From assembly GCF_902859945.1 (NCBI RefSeq), contig NZ_CADIKL010000048.1:1-63829 (forward strand): a stretch of DNA of 63,829 nt, in the 5' to 3' direction. Origin of the DNA: Paraburkholderia caffeinitolerans (GTDB lineage Bacteria > Pseudomonadota > Gammaproteobacteria > Burkholderiales > Burkholderiaceae). The notes below the pieces were generated by a model that had not been told where the DNA came from, did no database searches, and saw only the letters and a program-made list of their open reading frames with translations. Numbering within the stretch: the stretch's first letter is position 1; each line of letters starts with the position of its first letter. The position numbers and the translations under genes are program-made. Below are positions 52,373-60,340 of this stretch, piece by piece.

Positions 52373-53017
52373 TCAGAGCTCGGGGGGTGGCGTTTTCGGC
52401 TTGAACTCGCACAGCGGCTCGATCACGCAATGCCAGCACTCCGGGCGGCGCGCCTTGCACACGTAGCGGCCATGCAGGATCAGCCAGTGATGAGCGTCCT
52501 GGCGGAACTCGGCCGGCGTGAACTTCTCCAGCGCGGTTTCCACCGCCTTCACGTCCTTGCCGGGCGCGAGGCCCGTGCGGTTGGCAACGCGGAAAATATG
52601 CGTATCCACCGCGATGGTCGGATGGCCGAACGCCGTGTTGAGCACCACGTTCGCGGTCTTGCGACCGACGCCCGGCAGCGCTTCGAGCGCTTCGCGCGTT
52701 TGCGGAACTTCGCCGCCGTGCTGCTCGATCAGGATCTTGCAGGTGGCGATGACGTTCTTCGCCTTGGTGCGGTAGAGGCCGATCGTCTTGATGTAATCGG
52801 CGACGCCTTCCTCGCCCAGCGCGAGCACCGCCTGCGGCGTGTTGGCCACCGGAAACATCCTGCGCATGGCCTTGTTCACCGAAACGTCCGTGGCCTGGGC
52901 CGAAAGCAATACGGCGATCAGGAGTTCGAAGGGCGTTGTGAACTCCAGCTCGGTCGTCGGATTCGGGTTGAGGCTCTGGAGCGTTTCGTAGATGGCGCGG
53001 CGCTTGGTGGCGTTCAT
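52373..53017 (-). CDS. nth: endonuclease III (Nth)
   Basis: Base-excision repair glycosylase/AP lyase for oxidised pyrimidines, 214 residues. The helix-hairpin-helix LPGVGRKTANVVL has catalytic Lys120, and VDTH has Asp138. Four Cys (187, 194, 197, 203) in C-x6-C-x2-C-x5-C bind a 4Fe-4S cluster; all numbers match E. coli Nth. ATG overlaps the TGA of rsxB (ATGA), so translation is coupled. Confidence 0.97.
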   Translation of the reverse strand: MNATKRRAIYETLQSLNPNPTTELEFTTPFELLIAVLLSAQATDVSVNKAMRRMFPVANTPQAVLALGEEGVADYIKTIGLYRTKAKNVIATCKILIEQHGGEVPQTREALEALPGVGRKTANVVLNTAFGHPTIAVDTHIFRVANRTGLAPGKDVKAVETALEKFTPAEFRQDAHHWLILHGRYVCKARRPECWHCVIEPLCEFKPKTPPPEL

Positions 53018-53940
53018 GCGGGTTTGTCGTTCTGATCGGCGTGCGGCGCGGGCGGTTCGGGTGTGGCTGCGCCCTCGGCCTTGTTGTCGGCTGCACTCGC
53101 GTTGGCTGAACTCGCGTCGGCGGCGATGCCGAGGCGCCGGCGGCGTGCTTCGGCGGCGTCGATTTGCGCCTGCACGTCGGCGCTCACATGCTCGGTGTTG
53201 CGCGGGCCGGCGCCGCGTTCGGCGAGTTCCAATTTCTTGCGCCGTGCGCGTTCCAGCGCGGCCTGGATGATCGCTTTTTTCTTGGCTTCCGCGTCGTCGA
53301 CGACTGCGGGCGAGGCCGCAGCCGGAGAGGCCGAAGTAGCCGAAGCATTGGCGGCGCCAGGAGCATCAGAAGCGGCTCCGGCGGGCGCCGCCGCTGCGCG
53401 CCGCGCGGCCGCGCGCGCTTCGGCGGCCTGACGCTCGGCGGCGAGCCGGGCCTGGCGGCGGTCGTGGCGCACGCGCGCTTCATCGGCCTGTTGCTGGGTC
53501 CACGCGTCCCAGCCCGTTGCAACGCCCGTCACCGGAATCATCGCAATGCAGTCCACGGGGCAGGGCGCGACGCACAGGTCGCAGCCCGTGCACTGATCCT
53601 TGACGATGGTGTGCATCTGCTTGGGCGCACCGACGATCGCATCGACCGGGCATGCCTGCATGCACAGCGTGCAGCCAATGCACAGTTGCTCGTCGATGAA
53701 GGCCACGGGACGCGGCCGCTCGACGCCGTTCACGGGATTGATCGGGATGACCGGCTTGCCGAGCAGCTTCGCCAGGCGTGCGACGCCTTCGGCGCCGCCC
53801 GGCGGGCACTGGTTGTAGCTCGCGGCGCCATTTGCGACGGCTTCGGCATAGGGCCGGCAGCCGTCGTAGCCGCACTTGGTGCATTGCGTCTGGGGCAGCA
53901 GATCTTCGATGCGATCTGCGAGTGTCTTGGAATCGTTCAC
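53014..53940 (-). CDS. rsxB: RsxB/RnfB-family ferredoxin with Ala-rich C-terminal extension
   Basis: Electron-transfer protein of 308 residues from GTG 53940. Cys20, 23, 28 and 45 (QCTKCGYDGCRPY ... NQCPPGG) form the N-terminal cluster site, and two 8Fe-ferredoxin motifs CIGCTLCMQACPVDAI and CTGCDLCVAPCPVDCI follow. Residues from about 165 on form a long Ala/Arg/Lys-rich extension with coiled-coil character, for example ARLAAERQAAEARAAARRA. The usual N-terminal membrane helix is absent and no rnfACDGE genes are adjacent, so it is probably a soluble orphan. ATG 54036 would add 32 residues without family similarity. Confidence 0.9.
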   Translation of the reverse strand: MNDSKTLADRIEDLLPQTQCTKCGYDGCRPYAEAVANGAASYNQCPPGGAEGVARLAKLLGKPVIPINPVNGVERPRPVAFIDEQLCIGCTLCMQACPVDAIVGAPKQMHTIVKDQCTGCDLCVAPCPVDCIAMIPVTGVATGWDAWTQQQADEARVRHDRRQARLAAERQAAEARAAARRAAAAPAGAASDAPGAANASATSASPAAASPAVVDDAEAKKKAIIQAALERARRKKLELAERGAGPRNTEHVSADVQAQIDAAEARRRRLGIAADASSANASAADNKAEGAATPEPPAPHADQNDKPA

Positions 53941-54334
53941 GGTTGCGATTGCTGGGCGGGCGGCGGCGTGGCTGCGCGAGCGCACGCTTGGGGCTTGCAC
54001 GCCCAGGGGCTGTATGCCCCGCGCCAAAGCCCGCATTATCGCCGATTTCCCGCATTGCCATCGGCGGGGCATGTGCCATAATCAAAGTGCTTAATTCGAA
54101 TGTTCTCGCAGCGCTTGCATCATCAGCGCATGGCATCGGATCAAGTCCGCAGGACGGCTTCACATATGCAGCGTCGGGCGAGGGGGCAAGACGACTGCAA
54201 ACAAAGAAAGATCGAGAAGCGAAGGGTGTCGGTTCATTAACCCGGCGCGCTCCATGCACGCTGCCGCACGATGGGTTTGGAGAGGCCCGGCAGCGCAACG
54301 TGGAAAGCCGCGCCTATCGAGCGATCCTGCCACC
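53941..54334. other. 394-bp divergent intergenic region
   Basis: Between rsxB and a TetR-family gene. TTGCCA (54055-54060) and CATAAT (54077-54082) with 16-bp spacing could be a sigma-70 promoter for the TetR gene, giving a leader of about 245 nt. The part below 54036 may be coding if rsxB uses the upstream ATG. Nothing else recognised. Confidence 0.35.
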
Positions 54335-54967
54335 ATGAATCAGACGAAAATCAAAAGAGATCCTGAAGGCACGCGCCGCCGCATCCTGCTTGCCGCTGCG
54401 GAAGAGTTCGCGAATGGCGGCCTGTTCGGCGCCCGCGTCGACCAGATCGCGCGCCGGGCGGAAACCAACGAGCGCATGCTGTACTACTACTTCGGCAGCA
54501 AGGAGCAGTTGTTCACTGCCGTGCTGGAGCATGCATTCGGCGCGCTCAACGAGGCCGAACGCGCGCTCGACCTGGGCGGGCTCGCACCTGTCGAGGCGAT
54601 CACGCGGCTCGCGCATTTCGTGTGGGATTACTACCGCGACCATCCCGACCTCCTGCGGCTCGTGAACAACGAGAACCTGCACGAGGCGCGCTACATGCAG
54701 AAGTCCACGCGCATTCACGAGATGATCTCGCCGATCATTGCCACGCTCGGCTCAATCCTCGCGCGTGGCGAGGCCGCGGGGCTGTTCCGCAACAATGTCG
54801 ATCCGCTGCGCCTTTACGTGACGCTCTCGGGCATGGGCTACTACATCGTGTCCAACCGCTACACGCTCAACGCCACGCTCGGGCGCGACTTCAGCACCTC
54901 AGCCGAGCGCGGCGAGATCATCCAGCTCAACACCGAGATGCTGCTTGCATTCTTGATGCGCAAATGA
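54335..54967 (+). CDS. TetR-family transcriptional regulator
   Basis: 210 residues. The N-terminal HTH TRRRILLAAAEEFANGGLFG is followed by ARVDQIARRAETNERMLYYYFGSKEQLFTAVL, the TetR signature. The all-helical C-terminal ligand domain has YRDHPDLLRLVNNENLHEARYMQKS. Similar to RutR/TetR_C_6-type regulators (moderate confidence). Target genes are not obvious; the neighbours are rsxB (divergent) and phaZ (convergent). Confidence 0.92.
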   Translation: MNQTKIKRDPEGTRRRILLAAAEEFANGGLFGARVDQIARRAETNERMLYYYFGSKEQLFTAVLEHAFGALNEAERALDLGGLAPVEAITRLAHFVWDYYRDHPDLLRLVNNENLHEARYMQKSTRIHEMISPIIATLGSILARGEAAGLFRNNVDPLRLYVTLSGMGYYIVSNRYTLNATLGRDFSTSAERGEIIQLNTEMLLAFLMRK

Positions 54968-55001
54968 GGCGCAAAGTCGGATGTAACCCCAGGCGCCAAT
55001 G

Positions 55002-55039
55002 AAAAACCCCGCGCTCGGTGCGAACCGGGCGCGGGGTTT
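55002..55039. terminator. bidirectional terminator between tetR-like gene and phaZ
   Basis: AAACCCCGCGC (55004-55014) pairs with GCGCGGGGTTT (55029-55039). TTTTT follows on the minus strand, so it mainly serves phaZ. Confidence 0.8.
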
Positions 55040-55075
55040 GGCGTTGCGTGCTGCGCGAGCGCCTTTTCAGGCGAC

Positions 55076-56353
55076 TCACGCCACGGCGCTTTCCTTTGCC
55101 TTCTGCCGCGCGCGTTGGTGCTCGCGAATGAAGTCGCGCAATTGCGGATAGATGATGGTGCGCCAGCGGCGGCCCGAGAAGATGCCGTAGTGGCCGCACT
55201 TTTCCGCCGTGAGGCGATGCTTGTGCTGCTCGGCGATGCCTGTGCACAGGTCGTGCGCGGCGTGCGTCTGACCCGAGCCCGAGATGTCGTCGAGTTCGCC
55301 TTCGATCGTGAAGAGCGCCGTCTCGCGAATGTCCTGCGGCTTCACGCGCTCGCCCGCGACGTCCCACGTGCCTTCGGCGAGGCTGAAGTCCTGGAACACC
55401 GTGCGGATGGTTTCGAGGTAGTACTCGGCGGCCATGTCGAGCACCGCGTTGTATTCGTCATAGAACTGGCGATGTGCTTCGGCGTCCTCTTCGTCGCCGC
55501 GCAGCAGGCTCTTGTAGAAGTCCCAGTGCGCGCTGGTATGGCGGCCCGGATTCATCGCGACGAAGCCCGCGTGCTGCAGGAAGCCCGGATAGACCGCGCG
55601 CCCTTCGCCCGGGTAGTTGGCGGGCACCGTGTGAATCACGTTGTTCGCGAACCACTCCATCGAATGCTCGGTGGCGAGCGAGTTGACCGCCGTGGGGCTG
55701 CGGCGCGCGTCGATCGGGCCGCCCATCATCGTCATGGTGAGCGGCGTGGGCTCGCCGCGGCTCGCCATCAGCGAGATGGCCGCGAGCACCGGCACCGTGG
55801 GCTGACACACCGACAGCACGTGCAGGTTCTTCGCGCCGATATGGCGGATGAATTCCTGGATATACGCGATGTAGTCGTCGAGATGGAACGGACCCGCTTC
55901 GAGCGGGACCATGCGCGCGTCGATCCAGTCGGTGATGTAGACCTTGTGGTCCTGCAGCAGCGTGCGCACGGTGTCGCGCAGCAGCGTCGAGTGGTGACCC
56001 GAAAGCGGCGCGCACACGAGCACCACAGGCTCGTCTTTGAGCGCGGAGACGGCCGACGGATCGTCAGCGAAGCGCTTGAAGCGCAGCAGCCGGCAGAACG
56101 GCTTTTCAATAATGGTTTGCTCGACGATAGGAATGTTGAAGCCGTCCTTTTCGATCTGGCGGATGTCGAATTCGGGCTTCTCGTAGTCCTTGCCGAGGCG
56201 GTAGAGCAACTCGTAACCCGCGGCGAGGCGCGTGGCGCCCGGCACGAGCGAGAACGGGCTCGACGGATTCGAGAACGACTTGGAGGCGGCCTGCGCCCAC
56301 GCGGTAAGCGGGCTCAGCAGGGCGCGCTGAAATTCACGGATTTGGTAGAGCAT
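55076..56353 (-). CDS. phaZ: intracellular poly(3-hydroxybutyrate) depolymerase
   Basis: Granule-associated PHB depolymerase, 425 residues. The nucleophile Cys183 lies in HVLSVCQPTVPVL, at the same position as Cys183 of the Cupriavidus necator enzyme. The acid GELDDISGSGQ and the His in EKCGHYGIF complete the triad. The N-terminal MLYQIREFQRALLSPLTAWA is typical of this class. The ATG follows GGAGCACCC; upstream in-frame starts have no ribosome-binding site. It degrades the stored polymer to hydroxybutyrate and implies that the host makes PHB. Confidence 0.96.
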   Translation of the reverse strand: MLYQIREFQRALLSPLTAWAQAASKSFSNPSSPFSLVPGATRLAAGYELLYRLGKDYEKPEFDIRQIEKDGFNIPIVEQTIIEKPFCRLLRFKRFADDPSAVSALKDEPVVLVCAPLSGHHSTLLRDTVRTLLQDHKVYITDWIDARMVPLEAGPFHLDDYIAYIQEFIRHIGAKNLHVLSVCQPTVPVLAAISLMASRGEPTPLTMTMMGGPIDARRSPTAVNSLATEHSMEWFANNVIHTVPANYPGEGRAVYPGFLQHAGFVAMNPGRHTSAHWDFYKSLLRGDEEDAEAHRQFYDEYNAVLDMAAEYYLETIRTVFQDFSLAEGTWDVAGERVKPQDIRETALFTIEGELDDISGSGQTHAAHDLCTGIAEQHKHRLTAEKCGHYGIFSGRRWRTIIYPQLRDFIREHQRARQKAKESAVA

Positions 56354-56657
56354 GGGTGCTCCAGCATCAGGGGCGGTTCGCATTCGCGCCGCGCTGGGCA
56401 AGCACGGCACGGAAAGCGGGCCCGTAGTTGGTCGGTTTGCCTGCATACCGGCTTTGCAGCCGGCCGCCTGAACGGCGCGGCATTCGGCTTGCCGCGAGCG
56501 AATGCGAATCCTTGCGCCAGCAACGGGCATTCCATGCCTGGCGGGGCTTCAGTTCATTGTGCAACGCAGCAATCCAGTTCTCAAGTGTAGCGCACTTGGC
56601 GCGGACGCATAGGGGTTTTTGTGCGCTTGCGCACCGGTTTTGATCGTTTTCGCATCT
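56354..56657. other. 304-bp region upstream of phaZ
   Basis: Should contain the phaZ promoter on the minus strand. A TACACT occurs in GCTACACTTGAG near 56590, without a matching -35. The neighbouring TTGCTGCGTTGCACAA is TGC/GCA-rich, as PhaR sites are, but I could not confirm a consensus match. No gene visible. Confidence 0.3.
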
Positions 56658-58535
56658 TTACGATGCCGTGCTCGCCGCCGCCGCAAGATCCGAATCGGCC
56701 GGCGAGGCACCGGCAAAGGCCGGATGCCCGGTCGCGCGGGCCATTTCCTGCTCGTGGCGCATCAAATTCAGCCCCGTGTGAACGAGGGCCACATGAGAAA
56801 ACGCTTGTGGAAAATTCCCCACAAGCCGGCCCGCCGCCGGGTCGTACTCCTCGGCGAGCAGGCCGACGTCGTTGGCGAGCGCGAGCAGGCGCTCGTACAT
56901 CTTGCGCGCGTCGTCCATGCGGCCCTGGAGCGCGAGGTTGTCCACCATCCAGAAGCTGCAGGCGAGGAAGGTGCCCTCGCCGGGCGGCAGGCCGTCGTTG
57001 AAGTCGGTGGTGCGGTAGCGCATCACGAAGCCTTCCACCATCAGGTCGCGCTCGATGGCCGCGACCGTGCCCGCGATGCGCGGGTCCGACGCCGGCAAAA
57101 AACCCACCAGCGGGATCAGCAGCAGGCTCGCGTCGAGGTCGGTGCCGCCGTAGATCTGCGTGAACGAATTGAGCGAGGTATTGAAACTGCGCTCGCAGAT
57201 GGTCGCGTGGATGGTGTCGCGCAGCGCGCGCCAGTGATCGAGCGGGCCCGGCAGGTCGAACTTCTCAGCCGAGCGGATGCAGCGGTCGAACGCCACCCAC
57301 GCCATGACCTTCGAGAACGTGAAGTGCTGGCGCCCACCACGGGTTTCCCAGATGCCTTCGTCGGGCTCGGTCCAGACTTTTTCGAGGTGTTCGAGCATCG
57401 CGCACTGGATCGACCACGCGGTTTCGTCGGCCTGCAGGCCGCCCACGCGCGCGAGGTGCAGCGCGTTCATGACTTCGCCATAGACGTCGAGTTGCAACTG
57501 GCCGACCGCGTTGTTGCCCACGCGCACCGGCTTCGAGCCTTCGTAGCCCGGCAGCCAGTCGAGCTCGAACTCGGGCAGGCGGCGCTCGCCGGCGATGCCG
57601 TACATGATCTGCAACTGCGAGGGCGAGCCCGCCATTACGCGACCGAGCCATGCGCGCCATGCGCGCGCCTCGTCGTAGTAGCCGCCGCGCATCATCGCGA
57701 GCAGCGTGATGGTGGCGTCGCGCAGCCAGCAGTAGCGGTAGTCCCAGTTGCGCGTGCCGCCCAACTGCTCGGGCAGCGATGTAGTGGGCGCGGCGACGAT
57801 GCCGCCGGTGGGCTCGAACGCGAGCGCCTTGAGCGTGATGAGCGAGCGGCGGATCGGCTCGGCCCAGCGGCCTTCGATGGTGCTGCGCGCCGACCATTCT
57901 TCCCAGAAGTTCTCGGTGCGCGCGAGCGCCGTGAACGGGTCGCGCGGCGGTGGCAAGCGCAGATGCGAGGCCGCGTAGGCCATCGAAAACGGCACGCGCT
58001 CGCCTTCGCTCACGTCGAATTCGGCGACGGTGCGCATGTTCTCGCCTTGCAGGTCGACGGGCGTGCGCAGCACGACGGTGTCGGGGCCGACCGTCGCCTT
58101 GATGCCGCTCTCGTAGGCGAGGCGGCTCACCCACGGCACCGAAAAACCATAGTCGAAGCGCAGCACGAGCTCGCACTGCATGCGCACGGTGCCGCGCCGG
58201 CCTACCACGAGCCGCACGAGTTCGCTCCAGCCATTGCCGGGCGGCATGAAGTCGATCAGCGTGACGGCGCCTTCGGGCGTTTCGAAATCGGTTTCGAGGA
58301 TCAGCGTGTCGCCGCGATAGCGGCGCGTGGTCTTGATCGCGGCCTTGGAGCCGTCGGCGGGCGGGGCCGGCGCGATCAGCCAGCGGCCGTTGTTCTCGGT
58401 GCCGAGCAGCGCGGCGAAGCACGCGCCGGAGTCGAAGCGCGGCCAGCACAGCCAGTCGATGGAACCCTCGCGGGACACGAGCGCGGCCGTGTGGCCGTCG
58501 CCGATCATTGCATAGTCTTCGATGAGTGCAGGCAT
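56658..58535 (-). CDS. glycoside hydrolase family 15 protein (glucoamylase/trehalase-like)
   Basis: 625 residues. An N-terminal beta-sandwich domain (IEDYAMIGDGHTAALVSREG, then SIDWLCWPRFDSGACFAALLG) precedes the (alpha/alpha)6 catalytic barrel. GGTRNWDYRYCWLRDA is the GH15 signature with the general-acid region, and EEYDPAAGRLVGNFPQAFSHVAL contains the catalytic-base Glu segment. It has no signal peptide, so it acts in the cytoplasm. Bacterial members hydrolyse alpha-glucosides, including trehalose in actinobacteria; the substrate here is undetermined. ATG 58535 fits the family start. Confidence 0.93.
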   Translation of the reverse strand: MPALIEDYAMIGDGHTAALVSREGSIDWLCWPRFDSGACFAALLGTENNGRWLIAPAPPADGSKAAIKTTRRYRGDTLILETDFETPEGAVTLIDFMPPGNGWSELVRLVVGRRGTVRMQCELVLRFDYGFSVPWVSRLAYESGIKATVGPDTVVLRTPVDLQGENMRTVAEFDVSEGERVPFSMAYAASHLRLPPPRDPFTALARTENFWEEWSARSTIEGRWAEPIRRSLITLKALAFEPTGGIVAAPTTSLPEQLGGTRNWDYRYCWLRDATITLLAMMRGGYYDEARAWRAWLGRVMAGSPSQLQIMYGIAGERRLPEFELDWLPGYEGSKPVRVGNNAVGQLQLDVYGEVMNALHLARVGGLQADETAWSIQCAMLEHLEKVWTEPDEGIWETRGGRQHFTFSKVMAWVAFDRCIRSAEKFDLPGPLDHWRALRDTIHATICERSFNTSLNSFTQIYGGTDLDASLLLIPLVGFLPASDPRIAGTVAAIERDLMVEGFVMRYRTTDFNDGLPPGEGTFLACSFWMVDNLALQGRMDDARKMYERLLALANDVGLLAEEYDPAAGRLVGNFPQAFSHVALVHTGLNLMRHEQEMARATGHPAFAGASPADSDLAAAASTAS

Positions 58536-58661
58536 GGTAAGCAGATTGACAGCGTTGCGACTTGAGCCGGGCTTGAACGGATACGGCGGATGCACGCACA
58601 AGATTAGTGGGTGCGGGGGGGCTCGCGCAACGCGTTTTGCGGCATGCCGCGGCCTCAAGCG

Positions 58662-58820
58662 TCAAAAATGCCCGAGATGCCCGCCCGTGCCGAAGAGCCC
58701 GACCAGCCCGATGATGATGAGATACAGCGCGACGATGTAATTGAGCAGGCGCGGCGCCACGAGAATCAGGATGCCGGCGATGAGCGAGGCGAGCGGGCCG
58801 ATGGCGAGATGGATGTTCAT
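58662..58820 (-). CDS. DUF3096 small membrane protein
   Basis: 52-residue protein with two transmembrane segments: IGPLASLIAGILILVAPRLL and YIVALYLIIIGLVGLFG, and a His-containing end GGHLGHF. Start after GGGAGTGAACC. The PLASLIAGILILVAPRLLNY pattern is DUF3096. It lies upstream of the GH15 gene on the same strand with 126 bp between. Function unknown. Confidence 0.88.
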   Translation of the reverse strand: MNIHLAIGPLASLIAGILILVAPRLLNYIVALYLIIIGLVGLFGTGGHLGHF

Positions 58821-58953
58821 GGTTCACTCCCTGGGGTAGAGCGGGCCTGGCCGGGCGGCCAGCGGCCAGCCAGGCGCAAGCTCTCCTATACTGGGCCGCG
58901 AATCTTCACGACACCGGTGCGCTCGCGCTTCGAAAAGAAAAATGGAGGTCGAC

Positions 58954-60258
58954 ATGTTTCAGGTCCATGCCGCCGCAATCGCCATGCCCGTGCCCGCGCA
59001 TCGGCATGATCGCCACCATCCGCCGCGCGCGAAGAAGCGCGGCTTCATTCATCAGATCATCAAGGGTATCGTCATCATGGCCGCAGTCGCCACAACGCTC
59101 GCCGCCACCCAGGCATTCGCTCAATCCGGCGCGGGCGCAGCGTCCGCCGATACTGCGGCCGATGGCGTATATGACCTGATCGTCGGCACTTATACCGGCG
59201 GCAAGAGCGAGGGGCTCTACGTCTATCGCTTCGACTCGAAGACGGGCGACGCCCAGCAGGTGAGCGTCGCGAAGACGGTGAATCCGTCGTATCTCGTGGT
59301 GAGCAAGGACAAGCGCTTCGTCTACGCGGTGAACGAGCTGCCAGGCGACAACGGCCCGGCGACCCAGCGCGGCGACGTGAGCGCGTTCGGCTTCGACGCC
59401 GCGAGCGGCCAGCTCACATTCCTCGACAAGGTGTCCGCGCAAGGCAACGATCCCTGCTATCTGAGCCTTTCGCCCGATGGACGCTATCTTCTCGTCGCCA
59501 ACTATTCGGTTGCGGCGGACCCCGGCGGCAGTTTCGCGGTGCTGCCCGTCGAGCAGGACGGCAAGCTTGGGGCATCGGTGCTCACCGTGCACCACGAGGG
59601 CGGGGGGCCGGTGAAGGGACGCCAGGACAACGCGCACGTGCATTCCACTGTGTTCTCGCCGGACGGGCGCTACCTCTTCACCCAGGATCTCGGCACCGAC
59701 AAGCTCTGGACTTACCGCTACACGCCCGACGGCAGCCGCGGTCTCGTGAGCCCGGCCGAGTGGCGCTATACCGACGTGAAGGCCGGCACGGGCCCGCGCC
59801 ACCTCATCTTCGGCAACGATGGACGCTTCGCATACCTCACGAGTGAACTGTCCGCCACGGTGAGCGTGTTCGCGTATCACGACGGTCGCCTGGCGCTCGA
59901 ACAGGTCGAGAAGCTCGCGGAGCCGGGTTTCAAGGGCGCGGTGGGCGCGGCGGCGCTGCACTTGTCGCCCGACGGCAAGTTCCTGTACGTCTCGAATCGC
60001 GGCGACGCCAACGACATTTCGATCTTCGCCGTCGATGCGCGCACGGGCAAACTCAAGCGCGTGGGCCGTCAATCGAGTCTTGGCAAGGGGCCGCGCGAGT
60101 TCGCGATCGATCCGAGCGGCCAGTGGCTCGTCGTCGGCAATCAAGGTAGCGACACGGCCTACGTATTCCGCCGCGATCAGGAAACGGGCTTGCTCGAACC
60201 GAATCCGAAGCGCATCGACATCGGCTCGCCCGTCGACTTCAAGTTCGTCGCGCCGTAA
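58954..60258 (+). CDS. exported seven-bladed beta-propeller (lactonase family)
   Basis: 434 residues. A basic N-terminus is followed by the hydrophobic signal KGIVIMAAVATTLAATQAFAQ, which suggests export. From residue 68 the propeller begins: YDLIVGTYTGGKSEGLYVYRF. Repeats such as DPCYLSLSPDGRYLLVANY and GAAALHLSPDGKFLYVSNRG match the lactonase family that includes 6-phosphogluconolactonase Pgl. The ATG at 58954 is set by GGAGG at 5 nt; ATG 58942 overlaps that site. Since it is exported, a cytoplasmic 6-phosphogluconolactonase role is doubtful. Confidence 0.88.
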   Translation: MFQVHAAAIAMPVPAHRHDRHHPPRAKKRGFIHQIIKGIVIMAAVATTLAATQAFAQSGAGAASADTAADGVYDLIVGTYTGGKSEGLYVYRFDSKTGDAQQVSVAKTVNPSYLVVSKDKRFVYAVNELPGDNGPATQRGDVSAFGFDAASGQLTFLDKVSAQGNDPCYLSLSPDGRYLLVANYSVAADPGGSFAVLPVEQDGKLGASVLTVHHEGGGPVKGRQDNAHVHSTVFSPDGRYLFTQDLGTDKLWTYRYTPDGSRGLVSPAEWRYTDVKAGTGPRHLIFGNDGRFAYLTSELSATVSVFAYHDGRLALEQVEKLAEPGFKGAVGAAALHLSPDGKFLYVSNRGDANDISIFAVDARTGKLKRVGRQSSLGKGPREFAIDPSGQWLVVGNQGSDTAYVFRRDQETGLLEPNPKRIDIGSPVDFKFVAP

Positions 60259-60264
60259 AAAACA

Positions 60265-60298
60265 AAGCGCCGCGCTGGATCGTTCCAGCGCGGCGCTT
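60265..60298. terminator. bidirectional terminator between lactonase and ftsK genes
   Basis: AAGCGCCGCGCTGGA and TCCAGCGCGGCGCTT form a perfect 15-bp stem with a 4-nt loop. On the minus strand TTTGTTTTTT follows, so it terminates ftsK well. Confidence 0.88.
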
Positions 60299-60340
60299 CG
60301 CGTTCAAGCGACGCGTGCATCGCTGCGCGCATCGCGAGGC

